Of a stretch of DNA of 15,833 nt, positions 1-6,114 are shown piece by piece. Position 1 is the first letter of the stretch. Every line of letters begins with the position of its first letter. The position numbers and the translations under genes were made by a program. The notes under the pieces were generated by a model. The model saw only the letters and a list, made by a program, of their open reading frames with translations, was not told the DNA's origin and did no database searches. The stretch spans positions 1 to 15,833 of the forward strand of contig JBCDJT010000116.1 of the NCBI GenBank assembly GCA_038747545.1, in the 5' to 3' direction. The DNA is from JBCCMF01 sp038747545 (GTDB lineage Bacteria; Bacteroidota; Rhodothermia; Rhodothermales; JBCCMF01).

Positions 1-587
1 AGCGCCGTCTCGATCGCCGGACCGCTCTCCGCCGTCGGCGCCAACATCCCCTCACCCGTCATCTCAAACGTCGGCGCGTCCGTGTAGAACATGCCCACGT
101 CAAACACAAAACCCACCACCTTGCCCGCACGCAGCGGGTTGCCAAAGCCGATGCCCACGTACGGCTGCAGCTTCGAATCGTAGTCCAGATTGGCCGTCAG
201 CGAGCCCAGCTGGTCGGCCGAGAAGGTGCGGTTGCCCGCCGTGTAGCTCTCGTTGGCGCGCGCGGTGGCGTCGATCTCAGTGGCGTTGTAGGTAACGCCT
301 GCCGAGAGGCGGAAGAGCTTGCCGGTGGGGTAGAAGTCGACGATGCCGGATGCGGTGAAGACGTTGATGTCGGCCTCGTAGTCGAGTCCGACTTCTTCTT
401 CGTCGTAGGATCCGGTGCCGGAGTAGGGAAGGACGCCGATGTTGGCGCGCAGGTGGAGCTTGTCGTTGAGTCCGAAGGTGAGGTCTCCGCCCGCGCCGTT
501 GGTGCCCGCGCGGAGCGCGATGCCGACTTGGGCGAGCGCGGATGCGGGTAGGGCGAGGAGGACGAGGAGTAGGGCCAGTCGTTTCAT
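1..587 (-). CDS. Outer-membrane beta-barrel protein, 5' part only
   Basis: The gene starts at an ATG at 587 and stays open to the left edge, so only about 195 residues are visible. It begins with a clear Sec signal peptide: MKR, then a Leu/Ala-rich core ending in ASALAQ, which suggests cleavage after SALA. The mature part shows alternating hydrophobic/polar strands rich in Gly, Tyr and Phe separated by short turns, for example FGLNDKLHLRANIGV, LFRLSAGVTYNAT and KLQPYVGIGFGNP. This pattern fits an eight- to ten-strand outer-membrane barrel whose job cannot be told from the sequence. No Shine-Dalgarno sequence precedes the start. A hairpin terminator at 656-684 separates it from the lipoprotein gene upstream, so it probably has its own promoter. 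Synonymous codon choice changes along the gene: C-ending codons dominate the first half and G-ending codons the second. The family is inferred from pattern, not from a recognised motif. Confidence 0.75.
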   Translation of the reverse strand, partial: MKRLALLLVLLALPASALAQVGIALRAGTNGAGGDLTFGLNDKLHLRANIGVLPYSGTGSYDEEEVGLDYEADINVFTASGIVDFYPTGKLFRLSAGVTYNATEIDATARANESYTAGNRTFSADQLGSLTANLDYDSKLQPYVGIGFGNPLRAGKVVGFVFDVGMFYTDAPTFEMTGEGMLAPTAESGPAIETA

Positions 588-655
588 ATCGAGGAAAAGG
601 GCTGAGATGATGGTCAACACGAACATGGTATCGGAGACCGGGGGCACATGGTAAA

Positions 656-684
656 GGGGGAAGCCCTGCTACAGGACTTCCCCC
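656..684 (-). terminator. Hairpin terminator after the 554-residue lipoprotein gene
   Basis: GGGGGAAG at 656-663 pairs perfectly with CTTCCCCC at 677-684. After a C/A mismatch, CCTG (665-668) pairs with CAGG (672-675) around a three-base loop. On the minus strand the stem is followed by TTTACC, a short T tract. It lies 26 bp past the lipoprotein stop codon and before the barrel gene, which is the expected place for an intrinsic terminator. The stem is strong but the T tract is weak. Confidence 0.7.
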
Positions 685-709
685 ACACGGGGCGTAGGAT
701 GGGCCTCAC

Positions 710-2374
710 TTAGAGGCGGCTGCATATCTCGGCGTTGTCCACAAAGCTACGGCTGATGGAAATCACCCCGTTCACCGGTGTACCTTCGACCGTAATGGTC
801 TCGCTCTGTGTCTGCCAACGGCCGTTGTCGAGGTAGTAGACGATCACATCATAGATGGCGCCCTGCTCCAGACCGCTCTGCTGCAGGCGACCGTTTTCGA
901 TGCGCAGCCACTGCCAGTTTCGCTCACCTTGCTTGCGCACGCGCAGCCAGACCGTGGGCAGCGCGGTGATTTCTTGACTGGAGCACACCACGTTTACACT
1001 CAGATCAACCGACACAAAGGTGGGAAGGCCTTGCAGCGTGAAGCTCGTCGTCTGACCGCATGGATCGGATACGGTCGTGGATCCGAGACTGGTATTACCG
1101 AGGAAGAACTGGACCGTGATCGAGGTAGCGGCCCGTGAGAAGTTGTAGAGCGTCAGGAAGTTGTCGGTCACGTAGGCTGTCTTGGCATAGCCCAGCCCAG
1201 GCGCCGTGATGCGCGCGGTGACGGTGATTCCAGGGAAGTTGGACAGGTTGATACGCAGCCCACCGTCTCTGAATCGGCACGTGCCGCTCGCCGAATCGAA
1301 CCAGTCGATGTTCTTGTAGGACAAGTGGTTGACCTCGAACTTGACGGGTAGGTTGCCGCGCGCGTTGGGCTCGCCAATCAGGAAGCCTTGCTCGCCATTC
1401 TTGGACGCCGTGAACTGGCCTTCCTCGGCCCAATTGCCCGTCTCCTCATCGTAGCTCCAGATGGGCACGATGTCGCCGCTTTGCACGGGCTGCCCGGTCG
1501 TCGGGTTGGTGAGGCCCGGCGGCACATCCACCGTGATGCTCACGTTGTTGCTGAAGTTCTCGGCGCGGCGCCCAGCACCGTCGAAGATATCGAACGAGAC
1601 GAAGCCGCCAGTGATGAACGCGCCATCGTTTTCGGTACTGCCGTCAGCGCGTTGGACCGTGATGCCATCGAAGCCGCCAGGGAAGGACGTGAGGGCATCA
1701 CCATCTTGGGGACTGAAGTAGGCCACGGTAGCCGTGAGCGCGCCTTGCAGCGGCTGGTTGTTCACGTCGCGGATGACCGTTCCTGCAGGAATCGAGATGG
1801 AGGCTGTGGCGCCCGTCTGGGATTCGGCAGGCGTCGTGACCGTCACGTCGCTGGTGATGGCACCCTGGTTATCGGTTTGGCCTGATGACTGCGAGGTGAG
1901 CGCCACGCCAGAGGGCGGTGCGCTGGTCAGCGAGATCATGCGGATCTCGAACACGTTGGCCTCTTCGCCTACGATCAGCAGCGATTGCCCCGTGGTCACG
2001 TAGCCATCGGACGAGACCACCACGTTTATGCGGAGCGGGTCGGCCTCGGTCGGCACGGACTCGCTAGCCACGGCCAAGTTCACCACACCGACCTCGGTGG
2101 TCGTGTTCTGGATCGGCTCGAAGAAGAGCGGGTCGATGATCAAGGCTGCGTCCTCGCCTTCGAGGCGCACGTTGACGGGCTCCTCGATCAAGTCGCCTGT
2201 CGTGGCATCCAGGATCTGGACGACCAGGTCAACCTCGGTGCCCGGCAAGCTGACTTTGACGTCGAGAGCGTCTTCGATGTCATCGGCAAGGTTTGAGACA
2301 TCGCAACCTACGATGATGAGGGATGCGGCGACACACAGGAGGGCAAGCCGCTGTAGATTGAGGTAGGGTTTCAT
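710..2374 (-). CDS. Surface lipoprotein with beta-sandwich and ZU5-like domains
   Basis: The chosen start is the ATG at 2374, which puts a lipoprotein signal right at the N-terminus: MKPYLNLQR, a hydrophobic core and the lipobox IIVGC with Cys24. A TTG at 2422 would add 16 residues in front of the signal and is unlikely. The protein is 554 residues. Residues about 45-150 look like a carboxypeptidase-regulatory-like beta-sandwich (VVQILDATTGDLIEEPVNV). Residues about 175-355 contain ATASISIPAGTVIRD and NLPVKFEVNHLS, a pattern typical of ZU5-like domains in bacterial surface lipoproteins. The C-terminal 180 residues are also all-beta, with several Cys that could form disulphides. It is probably anchored to the outer membrane or cell surface. 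There is no catalytic motif; adhesion or envelope structure is a guess. It follows tsaD on the same strand, after a 273-bp gap holding a likely promoter. Confidence 0.85.
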   Translation of the reverse strand: MKPYLNLQRLALLCVAASLIIVGCDVSNLADDIEDALDVKVSLPGTEVDLVVQILDATTGDLIEEPVNVRLEGEDAALIIDPLFFEPIQNTTTEVGVVNLAVASESVPTEADPLRINVVVSSDGYVTTGQSLLIVGEEANVFEIRMISLTSAPPSGVALTSQSSGQTDNQGAITSDVTVTTPAESQTGATASISIPAGTVIRDVNNQPLQGALTATVAYFSPQDGDALTSFPGGFDGITVQRADGSTENDGAFITGGFVSFDIFDGAGRRAENFSNNVSITVDVPPGLTNPTTGQPVQSGDIVPIWSYDEETGNWAEEGQFTASKNGEQGFLIGEPNARGNLPVKFEVNHLSYKNIDWFDSASGTCRFRDGGLRINLSNFPGITVTARITAPGLGYAKTAYVTDNFLTLYNFSRAATSITVQFFLGNTSLGSTTVSDPCGQTTSFTLQGLPTFVSVDLSVNVVCSSQEITALPTVWLRVRKQGERNWQWLRIENGRLQQSGLEQGAIYDVIVYYLDNGRWQTQSETITVEGTPVNGVISISRSFVDNAEICSRL

Positions 2375-2558
2375 AATGGTGCTCGAATGAGTCGGGAGAA
2401 TGGCGTTGATGAGGGAAGTCAAGAGCTGGCGTGTGCCGCTTTGCCTGAGAAGGGACGGACGGAAAGGTTGTGTTTTAGGTCAGCACGGTAACACGGCTTT
2501 ACTCCTCGGTCGCTCAGCAACGCTAGGGGACGGACTTGAAACGCAGGTCCCAGCATAC

Positions 2559-2586
2559 AAATTAGGGCTGCCTACCACAATGTCAA
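2559..2586 (-). promoter_or_regulatory. Candidate sigma-70-like promoter for the lipoprotein gene
   Basis: On the minus strand a perfect TTGACA (2586-2581) is followed after 16 bases by TAATTT (2564-2559). It faces the lipoprotein gene and would give a leader of about 180 nt before the ATG at 2374. The rest of the 273-bp tsaD-lipoprotein gap shows no open reading frame I would support. The -35 box touches the arm of the hairpin at 2586-2603. Bacteroidota often use a different promoter consensus, so this call is only moderate. Confidence 0.45.
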
Positions 2587-2603
2587 TACCCTGAAGAGGG
2601 TAT
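2586..2603 (-). terminator. Perfect 7-bp hairpin after tsaD, possible terminator
   Basis: ATACCCT (2586-2592) and AGGGTAT (2597-2603) form a perfect inverted repeat around the four-base loop GAAG. It lies about 45 bp past the tsaD stop. No T run follows on the minus strand (TGACATTG instead), so it is not a classical intrinsic terminator. It could pause or end tsaD transcription, or serve as a binding site next to the promoter that starts at its edge. Confidence 0.35.
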
Positions 2604-2647
2604 CGCAGGGCAGTATGCCTGCGGCAGTGCGAATCAACTTGTCTGGC

Positions 2648-3661
2648 TCACAGTGCCAAGCTGGGCACCGCCGTCAAGGTAAGCGGGCTCGTGTGCCCGG
2701 CCTGCAGCTTGCGCCACGCTGCCGCCCCAATCATGGCGGCGTTATCCATGCAGTGGACGAGCGCGGGCACATACACGGCGTACCCAAGACGCGCACCGGA
2801 GTCACGAGCGGCCTCGCGCAAGCCACTGTTGGCAGAAACGCCGCCTACGATGGCTACCTCACGAATGCCGGTCTCTTGCACCGCATCTTCGACGGAGGCG
2901 ACCAGCACATCTACGATGGCCTGCTGTACCGAGGCGGCGATGTCGGGCAAGTGGTCATCCAGCAGCTTCGCACGTTCGGTCTCGTTGAAGCGGTTGAGAT
3001 AGTACAGCACGTTAGTCTTAAGCCCGCTGAACGAATAATCGGTGCGCCCGGGCCGCGAGCGCGGGAAGTGCTGAAACGCAGGGTTGCCCTGCTCGGCAAG
3101 ACGGTCAATGACAGGTCCAGCAGGGTATCCCAGGCCCAGCAGCTTGCCCACCTTGTCGAAGGCTTCGCCTGCGGCGTCGTCGCGGGTACGTCCAAGGAGG
3201 CGGTGCTCGAAGCCGTCGTCCACCATCATGAGTTGCGTGTGCCCACCCGAGACGACTAGGCATAAGAAGGGCAACGGCGGAAACGGTGGCTCGATGAACA
3301 CCGAGTAGAGATGTCCCTCCAAGTGATTCACCCCCACGAGCGGTATGCCTAACCCGAAGGCGAGCGCCTTGGCAAAGCTGACGCCCACGAGCAGTGAGCC
3401 GGCCAGACCTGGCCCGTACGTCACAGCAACGGCACCCAGGTCCTGCTGGGCCACCCCCGCTGTACGCAACGCCTCTTCCACGACGGGCACGATCAGGCGC
3501 TGATGATCGCGCGAGGCCAGTTCAGGTACCACTCCCCCATACTGCCCATGCACACGCTGCGAGGCGATAATGTTAGACCGAACCAAGCCGTCAGCAATAA
3601 CGGCGGCAGCGGTGTCGTCACACGAAGTCTCTATCGCGAGTAGAACAGAAGGGGCACTCAT
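2648..3661 (-). CDS. tsaD: tRNA N6-adenosine threonylcarbamoyltransferase TsaD
   Basis: TsaD transfers the threonylcarbamoyl group from threonylcarbamoyl-AMP to A37 of ANN-decoding tRNAs in the cytoplasm, together with TsaB and TsaE. The 337-residue length is normal for the family. The N-terminal ASKHA fold begins with LLAIETSCDDTAAAV. The metal-binding motif HLEGH gives His113 and His117. Nucleotide/metal-site signatures follow: YGPGLAGSL (82-90), VVSGGHTQL (136-144), GEAFDKVGKLLGLGYP (165-180), the conserved SFSGLKT (210-216), GGVSANSGLR (273-282) and CMDNAAMIG with Asp306 (304-312). All expected motifs are intact. The ATG at 3661 lies directly before the first strand and has an A-rich, SD-less leader (TAAAATAAACGG). 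tsaB and tsaE are not in the window. A divergent gene starts at 3834, so the 172-bp gap between them must hold both promoters. Confidence 0.98.
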   Translation of the reverse strand: MSAPSVLLAIETSCDDTAAAVIADGLVRSNIIASQRVHGQYGGVVPELASRDHQRLIVPVVEEALRTAGVAQQDLGAVAVTYGPGLAGSLLVGVSFAKALAFGLGIPLVGVNHLEGHLYSVFIEPPFPPLPFLCLVVSGGHTQLMMVDDGFEHRLLGRTRDDAAGEAFDKVGKLLGLGYPAGPVIDRLAEQGNPAFQHFPRSRPGRTDYSFSGLKTNVLYYLNRFNETERAKLLDDHLPDIAASVQQAIVDVLVASVEDAVQETGIREVAIVGGVSANSGLREAARDSGARLGYAVYVPALVHCMDNAAMIGAAAWRKLQAGHTSPLTLTAVPSLAL

Positions 3662-3735
3662 CCGTTTATTTTAGAGGTTGTTGTGACGACTGTGCTATAG
3701 CAACATACGAACCGATCAGGGCACTCCGTTTGCTG

Positions 3736-3765
3736 TTGACAAGTTCGCGTCCCCCACAATAGATT
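3736..3765 (+). promoter_or_regulatory. Candidate sigma-70-like promoter for the exported 190-residue protein
   Basis: TTGACA at 3736-3741 is followed by TAGATT at 3760-3765 with an 18-base spacer. It points to the plus-strand gene whose ATG is at 3834, giving a leader of about 60 nt. A 10-bp palindrome TGCTATAGCA at 3693-3702 lies further upstream, on the tsaD side, and might be an operator or part of the tsaD promoter. Confidence 0.45.
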
Positions 3766-3833
3766 TAGCCATAATGGAACGGTCCGCCCGCTGCTGGGTG
3801 CCCGGGCCCTGGTTTGACTCCAAGAGGTGTTTC

Positions 3834-4406
3834 ATGCGCTACACGCTTTCCCTCATCTGCTTTCTCATGGTGATGGCCCTAGCCACGCCGGATGCTCAGG
3901 CTCAGCTGAAGGCCGACCGCTCGTCTCTACAGACCTCGACGCGGCTCTACGATGCGGGCGCCAACAGCGCGTTCCTGAACAAACTGTTCAGCCCAGAAAC
4001 CTTCCAGATGAGCCATAGCCTCGAGTTCTCGACGGGCTCTTTCGGCTCCCTCGGCATGTACACCAACTCGATGATGTGGCAATTCAGCGAGAAGCTAGCC
4101 GCTCGCGTCGATGTGGCCCTCGCCTATGCTCCTGATGGCGGTGGCAACAGCTTCGGCATCGCCCAAGCCCCCAACGGGTTCGGCCAGAACAATGGTCAGA
4201 TCTTCCTGCGCAATGCTGAGATTGCCTACCGCCCTAGCGAGAACACACGCATCCATCTCTCCTTCCGGCAGAGTCCGTATGGCGGCTACATGAGCCCCTA
4301 CGGACAGGGCTACGGCGGCTACGGCTACCGGCCTGCCCGCGCAGCTTCGATGCACCTAGCGTTCGGCGACAGCGGTGACCGGCTATTTTGGCGGGACGGC
4401 CGCTAG
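3834..4406 (+). CDS. Exported Gly/Tyr-rich barrel-like protein of unknown function
   Basis: The ATG at 3834 is preferred over an upstream in-frame ATG at 3774. It has the best ribosome-binding site in the window (AAGAGG at 3822-3827, six bases before the start) and opens directly into a signal peptide (MRYTLSLICF, hydrophobic core, ATPDAQAQ). The 190-residue product has strand-like segments such as SHSLEFSTGSFGSLGMYTNS, MWQFSEKLAARVDVALAYA and NAEIAYRPSENTRIHLSFRQ, then a flexible stretch of repeated Gly-Tyr (GGYMSPYGQGYGGYGYRP). This suggests a small outer-membrane or periplasmic beta protein, though no domain is recognised. It is monocistronic by context: its own promoter lies upstream and a strong hairpin terminator at 4444-4473 follows. 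The LytR_C gene comes next. Confidence 0.8.
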   Translation: MRYTLSLICFLMVMALATPDAQAQLKADRSSLQTSTRLYDAGANSAFLNKLFSPETFQMSHSLEFSTGSFGSLGMYTNSMMWQFSEKLAARVDVALAYAPDGGGNSFGIAQAPNGFGQNNGQIFLRNAEIAYRPSENTRIHLSFRQSPYGGYMSPYGQGYGGYGYRPARAASMHLAFGDSGDRLFWRDGR

Positions 4407-4443
4407 CACCCGCTACGATCTTTGCGCTCTCGTGAGCGTTGCA

Positions 4444-4473
4444 GCGCGGCCCACCCTCTCGGTGGTGCCGCGC
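4444..4473 (+). terminator. Intrinsic terminator after the exported protein gene
   Basis: GCGCGGC (4444-4450) plus CCACC (4451-4455) pair with GGTGG (4461-4465) and GCCGCGC (4467-4473). The 12-bp GC-rich stem has one bulged T at 4466 and the loop CTCTC. It is followed by TTGTCATGTT, only a moderate T tract. Its place 38 bp after the stop codon and before the next gene supports termination. Confidence 0.75.
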
Positions 4474-4500
4474 TTGTCATGTTAGCCTACTTCGTTGTCC

Positions 4501-4971
4501 ATGGCTGAAGCCCCTTCTCGTTCCGGCATCCGGCTGATCAGCCTTGTGGTGATAGGCGTTCTGGTCCTGGTGCTGGGCTATGCGCTCGTCGCCCAACTCC
4601 TACGCCCTCCGGCAGACCCCTACCGAGAAGACAACCCCACGGGGCTCGTGGGCGACATCATCCAGGTCGAGGTGCGCAATGGCTGTGGCATCAGCGGTAT
4701 TGCCGACGTCACACGAGGCTTCCTACGCGCGGGCGGCTTCGATGTAGTAGAAGTAGGCAACTATGAGCGCTTCGACGTGGGCACGTCATACGTCGTAGAC
4801 CGCGTGGGAGACCTAGAGGCAGCCCGGAAGGTCGCGAACGCGCTCGGCATCTCTGAAGCCCAGGTGCGGCAAGAAATACGGGCGGACTACTTCCTCGACG
4901 CGTCTATCGTGCTGGGCGCTGATTACGAGACGCTCCTTCCCTTCCGCGACACCGCAGCGCCCTCCCCATGA
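4501..4971 (+). CDS. Membrane-anchored LytR_C-domain protein
   Basis: The product is 156 residues: a short cytoplasmic tail, one transmembrane helix (about residues 10-34, LISLVVIGVLVLVLGYALVA) and an extracytoplasmic LytR/CpsA/Psr C-terminal domain (about 52-148). The domain shows the usual opening IIQVEVRNGCGISGIAD, the middle FDVVEVGNYERFDVGTSYVV, and DASIVLGADYETLLPF at the end. LytR_C domains accompany cell-wall glycopolymer enzymes, but here the catalytic LCP domain is absent, so the biochemical role is unknown. The ATG at 4501 is used; a TTG at 4495 in frame would add two residues and cannot be excluded. Neither has a Shine-Dalgarno sequence. It lies 75 bp before rsfS, and I recall this gene order from Rhodothermia, where it suggests co-transcription. 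Confidence 0.88.
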   Translation: MAEAPSRSGIRLISLVVIGVLVLVLGYALVAQLLRPPADPYREDNPTGLVGDIIQVEVRNGCGISGIADVTRGFLRAGGFDVVEVGNYERFDVGTSYVVDRVGDLEAARKVANALGISEAQVRQEIRADYFLDASIVLGADYETLLPFRDTAAPSP

Positions 4972-5046
4972 ACTTCAGAGGGCATAGAACCTCAGCCCAT
5001 CTCGCCCGGTAACAGTGCTTTACCTGTCCGTCTTCGTTACTGTCCT

Positions 5047-5496
5047 ATGGCCCAACCGTCGCTCCAGCCCCAACGCACCCCCGATAAGCAGCGCACCACA
5101 CCCACACCTGTACACACGCTCGCTCGCCTTGCCGTTGACGCGGCCCTGGACAAGAAAGCCAAGGATGTGACGGTGTTGGACATGCGCAAGGTGAGCGGGG
5201 TAGCCGACATCTTCGTGCTGTGCAATGGCGACACGGACATCCAGGTACGGGCCATCGCCCAAAGTGTGCGGATGAAGATCAAGGAGGCCTGCGACGAGTT
5301 GCCGTGGCACTCCGAGGGGCTAGATAGCCTTCAGTGGGTGCTGCTGGACTACGTAGACCTTGTCGTCCATGTCTTCCAGCCAGAAAAGCGCGACTTCTAC
5401 AGCCTGGAGCGCCTATGGGGAGACGCCGAGCGCGAAGACGTCCCCGACGACGCCTCTGGCAGCGAGGTGGTCTTGCTCCGCGATGAGGGCACATAG
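5047..5496 (+). CDS. rsfS: Ribosomal silencing factor RsfS (Iojap/YbeB)
   Basis: RsfS binds ribosomal protein uL14 on the large subunit and blocks joining of the subunits when nutrients are low. The 149-residue protein has a nonconserved 22-residue N-terminal tail and a complete core from about 25 to 128. The core has LAVDAALDKKAKDVTVLDM, then VSGVADIFVLCNGDTDIQVR and the WHSEG segment. The family hallmark LLDYVDLVVHVFQPEKRDFY is followed by SLERLWGDA. A Ser/Glu/Asp-rich tail follows. The start is the ATG at 5047; no SD sequence is visible. Upstream lies the LytR_C gene and downstream, 67 bp away, a lipoprotein gene on the same strand. In many bacteria rsfS sits beside nadD, which is not seen here. 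Confidence 0.96.
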   Translation: MAQPSLQPQRTPDKQRTTPTPVHTLARLAVDAALDKKAKDVTVLDMRKVSGVADIFVLCNGDTDIQVRAIAQSVRMKIKEACDELPWHSEGLDSLQWVLLDYVDLVVHVFQPEKRDFYSLERLWGDAEREDVPDDASGSEVVLLRDEGT

Positions 5497-5563
5497 AACC
5501 GCCTCGCGGCACGCCACTGCCTGTCGCATTCTTGTGGCTCTTTAGCCGTCCAGCCCAGCCCAC

Positions 5564-6100
5564 ATGCTCTCTCCCCGAACTGTAGCGCTTGCCGCCCTCA
5601 CTCTATTCGTCGTCGTCAGCGGGTGTCAAAGCAACCGCACCGTAGCCGAAGTTGCTCCTGACGACCGCTTTGGTCATCGGTTCGAAGAGGACGGCCCCGA
5701 TGGGCGCAGCACGCTCAGCCTCAGCACGCCTGACTCTACGACCAAGTATTTCTACTATCCCGCTGTTGTAGACCAGCTCCATATCCGGCACGCCCCCTTC
5801 GATGTGTCACAACCACTCGATGGGCAAAGCGTGACGGTAGAAGTCCTCATCAAGGGCGCACTGCCAGACGGCTGCACCGCCCTGCACGATGTCACGCAAG
5901 AGCGCATCGCACAGCTCATCAGCGTGACGCTACGCACCCGCAAGCCACAGGGCGGGCTATGTACCACCGTGCTCCGCCCCTATCGCTTCTACCTTGACCT
6001 GGACGGCCCCTTCGAGGAAGGCGCCTATACCCTCAGGGTAAACGACCATACCAAGAGCTTCCGTATTACGCAACCCTCAGCCGCCACCGACGGTCGCTAG
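5564..6100 (+). CDS. Small lipoprotein of unknown function
   Basis: The 178-residue product opens with a lipoprotein signal: MLSPRTVAL, a hydrophobic core and the lipobox VVSGC with Cys21 as the lipidated residue. The mature part is all-beta in pattern. Residues about 86-165 form one compact unit: DGQSVTVEVLIKGALPDGCT, ISVTLRTRKPQGGLCTTVL, then FYLDLDGPFEEGAYTLRVND. I have seen this layout in small bacterial envelope proteins but cannot name it. Cys104 and Cys133 could form a disulphide in the periplasm. Residues 22-60 look like a flexible linker. The ATG at 5564 is chosen because it begins the signal. The gene lies between rsfS (67 bp upstream) and the STAND gene (14 bp downstream), so it is likely transcribed with the latter. 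Confidence 0.82.
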   Translation: MLSPRTVALAALTLFVVVSGCQSNRTVAEVAPDDRFGHRFEEDGPDGRSTLSLSTPDSTTKYFYYPAVVDQLHIRHAPFDVSQPLDGQSVTVEVLIKGALPDGCTALHDVTQERIAQLISVTLRTRKPQGGLCTTVLRPYRFYLDLDGPFEEGAYTLRVNDHTKSFRITQPSAATDGR

Positions 6101-6114
6101 GCGATGTCCTGGCC

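Noticed and set aside
2405..2550. Riboswitch-like segment in the leader upstream of the lipoprotein gene (repeated CCGTG around GTTACCGTGCTGACC).
   Set aside because: No match to a known conserved riboswitch core could be made by eye, and the short repeats do not form a convincing fold.
2615..3259. Plus-strand 214-residue open frame opposite tsaD.
   Set aside because: Antisense of conserved TsaD motifs with no own family signature.
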